Shown here: positions 45,492-53,764 of the stretch, piece after piece
Layout: each line of letters starts with the position of its first letter
Position numbering within the stretch: the stretch's first letter is position 1
The notes under the pieces: model-generated
What the model saw: the letters and a program-made list of their open reading frames with translations, nothing else
What the model was told of the DNA's origin: nothing
The model's database searches: none
Made by a program: the position numbers and the translations under genes
Assembly (NCBI GenBank): GCA_903917565.1
Contig: CAIXBB010000001.1
Location: 310,001 to 374,000, forward strand
Direction of reading: 5' to 3'
Source: an uncultured cyanobacterium
GTDB taxonomy: Bacteria; Cyanobacteriota; Cyanobacteriia; PCC-6307; Cyanobiaceae
Length of the DNA: 64,000 nucleotides

Positions 45492-46265
45492 TCAGAGGGA
45501 GTAGCGCAGGATCGCGGCGACGGCGTCGCCTTCGGGCAGATCCTCCTGCCGAACCCCCAGCACCTCGCCTCCCGAGAGCAGCACCCTCCGGGCGATCTCG
45601 TCGTAAACGCCGTAGCTGTCGGCGCCGGCGGTTTCGGCCTCGTCGATGCGGCCGTCGGTCTCATCGATCCGGCCGTTCATCACCCGGTCCATGTCCACCA
45701 TCAGGCTCTGGACCGCTTCGAAGGTGGCGGTCCGGGCCACCTGAGCCACATCGGTGCTGGCACGGCCCTGGTTGCCGCGCACGGCCAACCGATCCCGCAG
45801 CACATGATCCACCAGGCGGGCGTACTGCCGCAGCCGCACCTTCTTGCCCTCGGCCAACGCCAGCACGTAGCAGGTGTTGGCGAACGTGCGGGAGCGCAGC
45901 AAGGGTTCGAGGTGGAACCGGTCGGAGACCGCCACCAGCGGTTCGACCGTCGTGGGCAGGCGATAGGTGATCAGATTCTCAGGTGTGGCAAATACCACCT
46001 GAGCATGGGTCTGAAAGCGCCAGAACGCGTCGTCATCGGTCAGATCGTCGAAGGTTTCGCCCAGGGCCTCCACAGCGTCGCGCCCGAAGCCGATGGCTTC
46101 CAGCTGGGCGATCGCCTCCAAGGCCAGGGCGCGAAAGGCGAGCCGATCCACGGCCGTGTCCGGGGTGACCGGGGTCGTGGGCAGCGCGATCGAGACACTG
46201 GCTGGGTGGCGGCGCCGGGCCAGCGCCGAGAGTTCGACGTCGGTGGGGAGATCGAGATGCAGCAT
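45492..46265 (-). CDS. BaeRF-type (bacterial eRF1-like) protein with missing central part
   Basis: 257 residues from the ATG at 46265 ([15 protein letters not shown]). The N-terminal domain ([23 protein letters not shown], then [17 protein letters not shown] and [25 protein letters not shown]) and the C-terminal domain ([19 protein letters not shown] to [13 protein letters not shown] and AAILRYSL) both match my memory of this family. Full members are about 350-380 residues. Here the chain jumps from CYVLALAEG to [16 protein letters not shown], and from LAVRG to NQGRASTD, so two segments of the middle domain appear deleted in frame. Function in the family is unclear. Confidence 0.65.
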   Translation of the reverse strand: MLHLDLPTDVELSALARRRHPASVSIALPTTPVTPDTAVDRLAFRALALEAIAQLEAIGFGRDAVEALGETFDDLTDDDAFWRFQTHAQVVFATPENLITYRLPTTVEPLVAVSDRFHLEPLLRSRTFANTCYVLALAEGKKVRLRQYARLVDHVLRDRLAVRGNQGRASTDVAQVARTATFEAVQSLMVDMDRVMNGRIDETDGRIDEAETAGADSYGVYDEIARRVLLSGGEVLGVRQEDLPEGDAVAAILRYSL

Positions 46266-46383
46266 CCGCTCCTGGGAAGCGTCAGTGTCAAGTGTGCCCT
46301 GCGACCGTTCGCTCACCGCTTGATGGCGGGGATGGCCTGGATGGGGAACGAGGACAATGCCGGTCTCGGATCCACCCTGCGCC

Positions 46384-46581
46384 ATGCCTCTGACTCCGCC
46401 CGAGCTGCACCCGGATGACTGGCGCCGGCTGCGGGATGCCCTGCGCTACCAGGGTCGCGACCTGCATCACCGCTCCTATGCGGTGGATGCCCGCCGTCGC
46501 GAACTGCTCTGGGAGGAAATGGACCGCTGCCTGGCCCTGGCCGATCGGATCGAGGCTCACCTGGATGGCGCCGATGGTTGA
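46384..46581 (+). CDS. Small helical protein, unknown
   Basis: 65 residues from the ATG at 46384 (MPLTPPELHPDDW). It has a helical, Arg/Leu/Asp-rich pattern (LRDALRYQGRDLHHRSYAVDARR, then LWEEMDRCLALADRIEAHLD). Small proteins with this pattern occur in other picocyanobacteria. It overlaps, or nearly abuts, the lipoprotein gene downstream. No function is proposed. Confidence 0.6.
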   Translation: MPLTPPELHPDDWRRLRDALRYQGRDLHHRSYAVDARRRELLWEEMDRCLALADRIEAHLDGADG

Positions 46582-46603
46582 GCCTGGCCCGTTTCTGCTG
46601 CCG

Positions 46604-47362
46604 ATGTCGCCGCTGCGGCTGCTTGCTGTCCTGCTCCTGATCAGCAGCTGCGGGCCCGCCCGGGGCCAGCACCTGCCGCCCCCTCCGCTCGCAGCGCCGC
46701 CGCCGCTGGCCCCGAAGCGGCCGCCGCCGGGACCTGCCGGGGCGGAGGGGCTGGGGGCACCGCCGCCGCTGGCATCGCCGGGATCGGTGATCCCGGCGAT
46801 CGCCAGCCCCGATCCACTGGTGGAGAAGGCCATCCGCCTGCGGCTGTTCCATGGCCCCCTGGCCGCCAGCCCCGCCAAGACCGGTGATCCGGAAAGCACC
46901 GAATGGGAGCAGGCCCGGGCCACGGGAACGCGACCCGCCTGCGGCGAGGTGGGACCGCTCCGCTACCTCTTCAACCGGATCGACCTCGATGGCGATGCCC
47001 AGCTGGAAACCGTGGTGGTCGTGCTCGGCTCCTTTGCCTGCGCCAGTGGCGGCTGCACCCTGCTGATCTTCCGAACCACCGACAACGGCCTCTCCCTGGT
47101 GGCGGAGAACGGCCTGTTCCAGTCGCCGCTGCAGGTGATCAGCAGCCGCCATCGCGGCTGGCTTGATCTGACCATGCCGGCCAACATCGATGGAGCACCC
47201 GGCGGAGTCAAGGATCTGCACTTCAACGGGCGCACCTATCGGCCCGCAGCAGCGAAACCGGGGGCCGATCCTGCGGCGCCGCCGCCTTCGGGCACCGTGG
47301 TGCTGGAACTGCTGCCCATTCCCTTCGAACGGCTGGGTCACCCCTTGCCCTGCGGATCCTGA
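46604..47362 (+). CDS. Predicted lipoprotein, unknown
   Basis: 252 residues from the ATG at 46604 (an ATG at 46574 would add ten). The N-terminus SPLRLLAVLLLISSCGP has a lipobox-like LISSC, so lipidation at that Cys is likely. A Pro-rich linker of about 60 residues (LPPPPLAAPPPLAPKRPPPG) leads to a globular domain with YLFNRIDLDGDAQLETVVVVLGSFACASGGC and a calcium-binding-like DLDGDAQLE loop. It may be anchored to the outer face of the plasma membrane or outer membrane. Confidence 0.7.
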   Translation: MSPLRLLAVLLLISSCGPARGQHLPPPPLAAPPPLAPKRPPPGPAGAEGLGAPPPLASPGSVIPAIASPDPLVEKAIRLRLFHGPLAASPAKTGDPESTEWEQARATGTRPACGEVGPLRYLFNRIDLDGDAQLETVVVVLGSFACASGGCTLLIFRTTDNGLSLVAENGLFQSPLQVISSRHRGWLDLTMPANIDGAPGGVKDLHFNGRTYRPAAAKPGADPAAPPPSGTVVLELLPIPFERLGHPLPCGS

Positions 47363-47406
47363 AGCGGTCCGGCCGCTTGAATAGCGCTCACTGACGCGGC
47401 TTGGCG

Positions 47407-48324
47407 ATGAGGATCCTGGTGATGGGCGGCACCCGCTTCGTGGGAAAACCACTGGTGAGCCGGTTGCAGGCCGCCGGCCACGAACTCAGCCTCTTCACCC
47501 GCGGCCGCCAGCCTGTGCCAGCGGGCGTGGAGCACCTGCAGGGCGACCGCACCAGCGCGGAGGGTCTGGCGGTGCTGCAGGACAGGCCCTTCGACGTGAT
47601 CGTCGACAGTTCCGGCCGCAGCCTCGAGGACACCCGGCAGGTGCTGGAGCGCACCGGCCCCCCCGCGCACCGCTTCGTGTACGTGAGCTCCGCCGGGGTG
47701 TATGCCGACAGTGAACTCTGGCCCCTCGACGAGGACGCCCCCACCGACCCTCAGAGCCGCCACGCCGGCAAGCTGGACACCGAAACCTGGCTGCGGGAGC
47801 AGGGCATCCCCTTCACCAGCTTCCGGCCCACCTACATCGTGGGGCCCGGCAACTACAACCCGGTGGAGAGCTGGTTCTTCGATCGGATCGTGCACCGCCG
47901 GCCGGTGCCCCTGCCCGGTGATGGCAACACCATCACCCAACTGGGCCACGTGAGCGACCTGGCCACCGCCATGGCCCGCTGCATCGAAGTGGAGGCCGCC
48001 GCCAACCGGATCTACAACTGCACCGGCTCCCAGGGCATCAGCTTCCGGGGGCTGGTGGCCGCCGCCGCCCGGGCCTGCGGCACCGATCCGGCGGCGGTGG
48101 AGATCCGCAGCTTCGATCCCGCCGGACTCGACAAGAAGGCCCGCAAGGCCTTCCCGCTGCGGCTGGCCCATTTCCTCACCGACACCCACCGGGTGCGGCG
48201 GGAGCTGGCCTGGGAGCCCTCCTTCGACCTGGAGGCCACCCTCGCCGACAGCTACGCCAACGATTACGCCCTGCGTCCAGCTGGCAGCCCAGATTTCAGC
48301 GCTGATGGAGCGCTGCTGGGGTGA
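47407..48324 (+). CDS. NAD-dependent epimerase/dehydratase, CSP41-like
   Basis: 305 residues from the ATG at 47407. The atypical SDR nucleotide motif is LVMGGTRFVGKPLVSRL, followed by RFVYVSSAGVYADS and FTSFRPTYIVGPGNYN. The YxxxK catalytic pair is not evident. Plastid CSP41 proteins of this family bind and stabilise or cut RNA; sugar epimerase activity is not demonstrated. It is the last intact gene before the vanW pseudogene region. Confidence 0.82.
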   Translation: MRILVMGGTRFVGKPLVSRLQAAGHELSLFTRGRQPVPAGVEHLQGDRTSAEGLAVLQDRPFDVIVDSSGRSLEDTRQVLERTGPPAHRFVYVSSAGVYADSELWPLDEDAPTDPQSRHAGKLDTETWLREQGIPFTSFRPTYIVGPGNYNPVESWFFDRIVHRRPVPLPGDGNTITQLGHVSDLATAMARCIEVEAAANRIYNCTGSQGISFRGLVAAAARACGTDPAAVEIRSFDPAGLDKKARKAFPLRLAHFLTDTHRVRRELAWEPSFDLEATLADSYANDYALRPAGSPDFSADGALLG

Positions 48325-48409
48325 TTGGCCACGGGATCAAACCTGTTTCATGAGAAGACATCTACCGCTGGTAGTGAGTCAGGAGATCAGACATTGCTGG
48401 CGCCGATGA

Positions 48410-49020
48410 AACGATTGTGCGCAGAAGATAACGTTCTACAAGACCGTGGGCGCCCTGCGTAAACAGTCATTCATCGGCATCACCCAGCCGATCAGGCCAA
48501 GTGAGTTATGTGAAAACAAGGTTCTCAACATCACGCGCGGTGCTGGCTTACTGAATCACGGCCTTGTGGGGGCCAACAAGAACTGGTAGTTCTGGCATCG
48601 CATCGGCCTTCCCAATACAGCCAATGGATTTTTACCGGGACGCAACATTGCCAGGGGCAAGCTTGTTGACCTTACCGGCGGTGGGCTTTGCCAGCTGTCT
48701 TCGATGGTGTATCGCCTGGCCTTGCTTGGTGGGTTGACAGTGCTGGAATGACACGCCCACAGCCTTGATATCTACGAAGAAGATCAGCGATTCACGCCTT
48801 TGGGGGCAGATGCCACGGTTGTGTGGGGATTCAAGGACTTATGACTTCACAATCCCCATCCGTTCCAAATCTCATTTGAATTCAAGGTGGCGCACAACAC
48901 GTTGATTGGCGAGCTCATTGCCGATGCCGACTTAACCGAGCGCCATGTCAAATTTGTTCGCATCCATCTTGAAAGGCCATGGGTTTGCTTCAACACTACG
49001 AACAGAAACAAGGCCTGCAA
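48410..49020 (+). pseudogene. VanW-family protein, nonsense-mutated
   Basis: One frame carries RPSELCENKVLNI, then FWHRIGLPNTANGFLPGRNI, LTGGGLCQLSSMVYRLALLG, HAHSLDIYEEDQRFTPLGAD, VVWGFKDL and LHNPHPFQISFEF. This is the VanW pattern (RNI..G.L....GGGLCQLSS, HSLDIY..E.RFTPLGADATV). Three in-frame stops interrupt it: TAG at 48587-48589, TGA at 48749-48751 and TGA at 48842-48844. Both TGA lie where an Arg (CGA) is usual. No frameshift is needed. GC is lower than in the flanks. An in-frame TGA at 48407 sets the left limit. Confidence 0.8.
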
Positions 49021-49082
49021 GTCATCCCATGGCCACATCTCGTTTCTGTCCCTGATGGCACCAGTACCGGCGTGGCCTGCCC

Positions 49083-49640
49083 TCAGCCCCGGCTGCCCGC
49101 ACGCACATACCCCACCGCGGAGCTGAGCGCCAGCAGCAGCGACGGCCAGAACAGCCACCAGCCGATGGCGTGAAGCCAGTCCGCCGTTGCCGAGCCGGTG
49201 AGGGCCCAGTCCGGCGGCCAGAGCAACAGCAGCAGCGAAACGAACTGCAGGATCGTCTTCGCCTTGCCCCCCAGCGACGCCGGCCCGCCACTGCCCTGGC
49301 CGGCCCGCCAGCCGGAGATCAGCAGTTCCCGGGCCAGCAGCAGCCACACCGCCCACAGGGGCAGGCCGCCGGTGTGGGCCAGCCACAGCAGCGGGGCGCT
49401 GATCAGGATCTTGTCGGTGAGGGGATCCAGCCGCGCCCCCCACACCGAGCCACCGCCGGCCCGGCGGGCCAGGGCGCCGTCGGCCCAGTCGCTCAGGCCG
49501 CCCAGCAGCAGCAGCACCCAGGCCAGGGCGGGCCGGCCACCGGCCAGGGCCAGCAGCAGGGGCAACCCCAGCACGGCCCGGGCAAGCGTCAGCAGGTCGG
49601 CGAGGCGTCGCAGGGGAGGGGTCCCGTTCAGCAGCAGAAT
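49083..49640 (-). CDS. pgsA: CDP-alcohol phosphatidyltransferase, PgsA-like
   Basis: About 185 residues. It joins CDP-diacylglycerol to glycerol-3-phosphate in phosphatidylglycerol synthesis. The CDP-alcohol motif is LSDWADGALARRAGGGSVWGARLDPLTD (positions about 46-72). Four or more hydrophobic segments follow. The normal N-terminus (LRRLADLLTLARAV) is present, but no ATG, GTG or TTG precedes it: upstream in frame are ATT (49640) and three CTG codons (49637 to 49629). The start is therefore non-standard, or the next usable GTG lies inside the first helix. The CBS gene starts divergently only about 20 bases away. Confidence 0.82.
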   Translation of the reverse strand: MLLLNGTPPLRRLADLLTLARAVLGLPLLLALAGGRPALAWVLLLLGGLSDWADGALARRAGGGSVWGARLDPLTDKILISAPLLWLAHTGGLPLWAVWLLLARELLISGWRAGQGSGGPASLGGKAKTILQFVSLLLLLWPPDWALTGSATADWLHAIGWWLFWPSLLLALSSAVGYVRAGSRG

Positions 49641-49661
49641 GCCACCACCGAGGAGATCCGC

Positions 49662-50129
49662 ATGGTCGTCGAGCGCAGCGTGGCCGAGGTGATGACCAGC
49701 CCCGTCCTGAGTGTTACCACCACCACGCCCCTGCAGGAGGCCGTGCAGCTGATGAGCGACCACCACATCAGTGGCCTGCCGGTGCTCGACGAGCTGGGGG
49801 TGCTGGTGGGTGAGCTCAGTGAGCAGGACCTGATGGTGCGCGAAAGCGGCTTCGACGCCGGGCCCTACGTGATGCTGCTCGATGCCGTCATCTACCTGCG
49901 CAACCCCCTCGACTGGGACAAGCAGGTGCACCAGGTGCTGGGCAGCACCGTGGGCGACGTGATGGGCTCCAGACCCCACAGCTGCCCGGCCGCCACCAGC
50001 CTGCCGCTGGCGGCGCGCCAGCTGCACGATCGCGCCACCCAGCGGCTGTTCGTGCTCGACGACCAGGATGGGCTGGTGGGGGTGCTCACCCGCGGCGACG
50101 TGGTGCGGGCCCTGGCTTCCGCCGGCTGA
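49662..50129 (+). CDS. CBS-domain pair protein
   Basis: 155 residues consisting of two CBS domains: VAEVMTSPVLSVTTTTPLQEAVQLM with ISGLPVLDELGVLVGELSEQDLM, and TVGDVMGSRPHSCPAATSLPLAARQL with RLFVLDDQDGLVGVLTRGDVV. A 40-residue insert between them contains YVMLLDAVIYLRNPLDWDKQVHQVLG. Such proteins bind adenine nucleotides and regulate partners; chloroplast CBSX proteins regulate thioredoxin. The partner is not known here. It is divergent from pgsA. Confidence 0.85.
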   Translation: MVVERSVAEVMTSPVLSVTTTTPLQEAVQLMSDHHISGLPVLDELGVLVGELSEQDLMVRESGFDAGPYVMLLDAVIYLRNPLDWDKQVHQVLGSTVGDVMGSRPHSCPAATSLPLAARQLHDRATQRLFVLDDQDGLVGVLTRGDVVRALASAG

Positions 50130-50138
50130 GCGTGCAAT

Positions 50139-50819
50139 TCAGGCGGCCCCCCTCTGGGCTCTTGGGAGCTTTGGGGAAGGGTTCCAGGGGATGATGGCGC
50201 CCTCGGCCACAAGCCAGAGCGCCTCCCCCGGTGGGCAGGGGTGGCCTCCCGTCAAGGCGCCGAAGGACGGCAGCACCAGTTGTTCCAGCGCCTTGTCGTA
50301 GGCGAAGCAGGGCAACCGCAGCCGGTCGGCGCCACGGCCCACCAGGGCCACCGGATGGCGATGGCCGCAGACATTCAGCCTGCCTGCTCTGGGCTCCGGG
50401 GCATGGCTCAGCCACAGGGGGCCCATGGCCAGGGAGGGCTCCTGGACGAGCCCCTCCAGCCAGCTGCCCCGCTCGTGATTGCCGCCGACCAGCCTCAGGG
50501 GACAGCCCAGCAGGGAGGGCAGGGCCGCCAGTTTCTGGCGCAGTTCCTCGGTGAGCCCGAGGCGGCTGTGGATCAGGTCGCCGAGCACCACCACCTGGCG
50601 GGGCTGGAGCCGGTGGGCCACCGCCAGCAGAGCATTGAGCGTGGCGGCATCACCGTCGCTGGGCAACGGGATGCCCTGGCACTGAAAGGATTCCGCCTTG
50701 CCGAGGTGCAGGTCGGCCAGCAGCAGCAGCCGCTGCTCCGGATCCCATACGGCTTTCTCGGCCCGCAGCTCCAGGCGGTGGCCCCGCCAGGGGAAGGCAG
50801 CGGCGGCAGGAGCGTTCAC
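50139..50819 (-). CDS. pdeM: Ligase-associated metallophosphatase PdeM
   Basis: 226 residues from the GTG at 50819 (MNAPAAAAFPWRGHRLELRAE). Calcineurin-like motifs are LLLADLHLGKAES, VVVLGDLIHSR, LVGGNHERGS and VCGHRHPVAL. The PdeM family is usually found with an ATP-dependent DNA ligase and an Lhr helicase; here neither is adjacent. The longer open frame (to 51011) is not supported. It is convergent with the CBS gene. Confidence 0.82.
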   Translation of the reverse strand: MNAPAAAAFPWRGHRLELRAEKAVWDPEQRLLLLADLHLGKAESFQCQGIPLPSDGDAATLNALLAVAHRLQPRQVVVLGDLIHSRLGLTEELRQKLAALPSLLGCPLRLVGGNHERGSWLEGLVQEPSLAMGPLWLSHAPEPRAGRLNVCGHRHPVALVGRGADRLRLPCFAYDKALEQLVLPSFGALTGGHPCPPGEALWLVAEGAIIPWNPSPKLPRAQRGAA

Positions 50820-50929
50820 GCCGGCGGCTTCGGGGCGCCGTAGAGGGTGACGGACATGGCGCGATCGAAGGGCGAACTGGAACCCTGGCATTCTCTCCGC
50901 CCAGACTCTCTTCAGCGAGGCGCTCCCCG

Positions 50930-53065
50930 ATGACGTCCACCCAGCCGGATGCGGCAGCGAACGCCAGGGCCTGCCTGCTGCGGTTGGCGCCCTTCCTGCT
51001 GGGCCGGGCACGGCGTGGGGTCGTCGGCAGCAGCCGCTACGCCCAGAAGCTGCGGGAGGCGATCCGCGACGCCGCCGCCGATGTCGCAGCCGGGCCCGTT
51101 CTGATCAGCGGCGAACCGGGTCTGGAGAAGGACAACGTGGCAGCCCTGATCCATTTCGGATCGGCGGCCCGCAAGCAGCTGCTGGTGCAGCTCAACTGCG
51201 CCCTGCTGCGGGCCGATGGGGCCGAGCTGTTCGCGGCCGGGGCCGAAGGCGTGGCCCTGATCGACTGCCTCGGCGCCGGCGGCCTGCTGCTCGATCAGAT
51301 CGATCAAGCCGATCCCCAGCTGCGGCGGACCCTGCTGGAGCTGGCGCGCAGCGGTCGCTGGATCTCGCCCGAGGACGGCCGGGAGCATCACTTCCCTGGA
51401 CGGGTGTTCCTCACAGCTGAAGCCACGACTCCCGACTTCGATGCCTGCTGCTCCCACATCCGGGTGCCGCCCCTGCGGGTGCGGCGTCAGGACCTGGGCG
51501 AATGGTTGCGCTATGGGGTGCGCCAGAAGGCCCGCAGCCTGGGCTGGGCCACGCCCCCCACGGTGAGTGAGGGGCTGGTCAAGCGGCTCCAGATCCACGA
51601 CTTCCCGGGCAACATCCGCGAGCTCAACCTGGTGATCGAGCGGGCCCTGCGCCAGTGCGCTCCCGGCCATCCCGCCGTCCTGCCCGATGAGGTCTTCTGG
51701 ACCGGGCGTCGCTCCCAGCGGGCCCGTTTCGATCTCTGGCGCTGGAAGCCCCAGCTGCGGGACGCGATGCGTTCGCCGCGGCTCTGGAACGGCCTGCTGT
51801 TCGGCGTCGTGAGCTGGGTGTTCGTGCTGGTGAACCTCTGGCTCTGGTTCGGTCCCCAGGATCGGGATCACAACGGGGCCCTGAACCTGTTCTGGGCCTG
51901 GTGGTGGCCGCTGATCCTGCTGACGTACCCGGTTGTGGGCCGGCTGTGGTGCTCGTTCTGCCCCTTCATGGTCTGGGGGGAGATCACCCAGCGGCTGGCG
52001 AGGGCGCTGGGCTGGCAGCCGGCGCGCTGGCCGCGGGGCGAAAGCGACGACTGGGCGGCGCCGCTGCTGGCGGCCGGCTTCGCGGCGATCCTGCTCTGGG
52101 AGGCGGTGTGGGATCTGGAGAACACCGCCTGGCTGAGCAGCTGCCTGCTGCTGCTGATCACCCTTGGTGCCGTGATCGGTTCGCTGCGTTTCGAGAAGCG
52201 CTTCTGGTGCCGCTATCTGTGCCCGGTGGGGGGGATGAACGCCCTGTTCGCCAAGCTGTCAATCAGCGAGCTGCGGGCCCAGGCGGGCACCTGCAGCGGC
52301 AGCTGCACCAGCTACGCCTGCTTCAAGGGAGGCCCCGCCGAAGGGGAGGGCATGGAAACCGAAGGCTGTCCGCTGGGCACCCATCCGGCCTACCTGGCCG
52401 ACAACCGCAATTGCGTGCTGTGCCTCACCTGCGCCCAGGCCTGTCCGCACCGTTCCGTGCAGCTGCGGTTGCGGCCGCCCGCCGCCGATCTGCAACGCGA
52501 CATGGAGCCTCCGGCCGGCGAGGCAGGCCTGATCCTGGTGCTGGCCGGTGGGGTGTGTCTGCATCATTGGCGGAGGCTGCTTGGCAGCGTGGCCCTGGCG
52601 CCGCAAAGCCTGGCCGAAGGCCCCTTGCTGCCGCGGCTGGCCTTCGCGGCCCTGGCCCTGGCCCTTCCGGCGGGGGCCTTCCTGCTGGTGCGCCACCAGC
52701 GGGGCTGGGGACGCCGCCCGGAGGTCGCCGCCTCGCGGCTGCGGCTTTCCCTCTACGCCCTGCTGCCGCTGCTGTGGGCCCTGATGCTGGCCGACCATCT
52801 GCCCCTGGGCATGGCGGAGGCGGGGCTGGTGCTGCCGGTCAGCGCCAGCCCATGGTGGCCCCAGCTGACCTCCCGCTTGCCCGGCTGGAGCGCCGACCGG
52901 CACGTGATCGCCTTCTGCCAGAGCCTGGTGGTGGCAGTGGGTGTGGCGGGTTCTGTGGTGCTGCTGCGGCGACTGCTGCAGCCCCTGCGCTGGGGCTGGC
53001 TGGCCCTGGGGTGGCTGGCGCTGGGGCTTGGGGCCGGTGGCCGCTGGCTGGTGGTGGCGGGCTAA
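50930..53065 (+). CDS. AAA+ (sigma-54-activator-like) domain fused to membrane polyferredoxin
   Basis: 711 residues. Residues about 30-260 look like the AAA+ core of bacterial enhancer-binding proteins: a Walker A-like SGEPGLEKDN (60-69; the second Gly of GxGK is Glu), a Walker B-like GGLLLDQID (117-125; the catalytic Glu is Gln), and PGNIRELNLVIERAL (226-240). The GAFTGA sigma-54 contact loop is absent. From about 285 on there are about eight membrane helices with paired Cys (CSFCP at 341-345, CRYLCP at 427-432) and a 4Fe-4S motif CVLCLTCAQACP (495-506), as in NapH/CcoG-type proteins. No DNA-binding domain is visible. It looks like a redox sensor or a maturation factor. Confidence 0.83.
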   Translation: MTSTQPDAAANARACLLRLAPFLLGRARRGVVGSSRYAQKLREAIRDAAADVAAGPVLISGEPGLEKDNVAALIHFGSAARKQLLVQLNCALLRADGAELFAAGAEGVALIDCLGAGGLLLDQIDQADPQLRRTLLELARSGRWISPEDGREHHFPGRVFLTAEATTPDFDACCSHIRVPPLRVRRQDLGEWLRYGVRQKARSLGWATPPTVSEGLVKRLQIHDFPGNIRELNLVIERALRQCAPGHPAVLPDEVFWTGRRSQRARFDLWRWKPQLRDAMRSPRLWNGLLFGVVSWVFVLVNLWLWFGPQDRDHNGALNLFWAWWWPLILLTYPVVGRLWCSFCPFMVWGEITQRLARALGWQPARWPRGESDDWAAPLLAAGFAAILLWEAVWDLENTAWLSSCLLLLITLGAVIGSLRFEKRFWCRYLCPVGGMNALFAKLSISELRAQAGTCSGSCTSYACFKGGPAEGEGMETEGCPLGTHPAYLADNRNCVLCLTCAQACPHRSVQLRLRPPAADLQRDMEPPAGEAGLILVLAGGVCLHHWRRLLGSVALAPQSLAEGPLLPRLAFAALALALPAGAFLLVRHQRGWGRRPEVAASRLRLSLYALLPLLWALMLADHLPLGMAEAGLVLPVSASPWWPQLTSRLPGWSADRHVIAFCQSLVVAVGVAGSVVLLRRLLQPLRWGWLALGWLALGLGAGGRWLVVAG

Positions 53066-53706
53066 CGACCGCCGCAGACCCGCTGCAGGTCGCTCTCGCT
53101 GTAGAGCTCCACGGGGGCCTCGGCGGGGCTTTCCTGCAGCCGTAGCTGTTTGGTGAGGTAGTGGGCGGCGCCGAGGCTGTTCCCCAGCACCAGGCGTGCG
53201 GCGCCGTGGCTGCCGCGCCAGGCATTGCAGGTGGCGAGGGTGTCGAGGGCCAGGGAGGGCGAGGGGAGAGCACCGGCCAACAGCGCAGCCTCGCCCAGGA
53301 ACACCATCACGGCCAGGCCCATCCGGCTGCGGCGCACGGCGGCTCCAGGCGCCGGACCCCTCCAGCACCCATCGGCAATGACGGACACATGGCGCACCTG
53401 GTGCGGCCGGCCCAGATACACCCAGGCGCGGCGGCCATCGGCCAATGGCAGGGGCTGGCGGTCGTAGAGGCGGGGATAGCCCTCCAGCCGATCGAGGCGG
53501 GCCAGGCCGGCGGCATCCACGGCATACACCTCGCCTCGCACCAACCCCTCGCCGGGCACGGCCATCGGGAAGGGCCCCAGGTCGTGGAGCACCACGTCCG
53601 GCAGTGCCGCCTCCCCCTGAAAGGGCGCATCGATGAGCCAGTGGTGGTTGCCATGACCACGCATGAGTGTGCCGTAAACGAAAACCAGCTCAGGAGTCCT
53701 GTTCAC
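53062..53706 (-). CDS. Gamma-glutamylcyclotransferase-like domain fused to an exported-type domain
   Basis: 214 residues from the GTG at 53706. The first about 115 residues form a GGCT/AIG2-like fold: ELVFVYGTLMRGHGNH, then PGEGLVRGEVYAVD and LDRLEGYP. Downstream, without a stop, comes MGLAVMVFLGEAALLAGALPSPSLA, which reads like a signal peptide, and a domain with LATCNAWRGSHGAARLVLGNSLGAAHYLTKQL and a final VCGGR. In related strains I would expect two genes. The internal ATG at 53322 could start the exported part separately. It shares 4 bases with the end of the AAA+/polyferredoxin gene. Confidence 0.68.
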   Translation of the reverse strand: MNRTPELVFVYGTLMRGHGNHHWLIDAPFQGEAALPDVVLHDLGPFPMAVPGEGLVRGEVYAVDAAGLARLDRLEGYPRLYDRQPLPLADGRRAWVYLGRPHQVRHVSVIADGCWRGPAPGAAVRRSRMGLAVMVFLGEAALLAGALPSPSLALDTLATCNAWRGSHGAARLVLGNSLGAAHYLTKQLRLQESPAEAPVELYSESDLQRVCGGR

Positions 53707-53735
53707 GGCTCGGACCTGGGGCAGGGGCCAGTGGC

Positions 53736-53741
53736 CATAAT
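53736..53741 (+). promoter_or_regulatory. -10-like hexamer for the 27-residue ORF
   Basis: CATAAT lies 23 bases before the small ORF's ATG, in the divergent gap from the GGCT gene. No clear -35 was found. Confidence 0.3.
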
Positions 53742-53764
53742 GCGACGGTTGTGCCGAGAATTCC

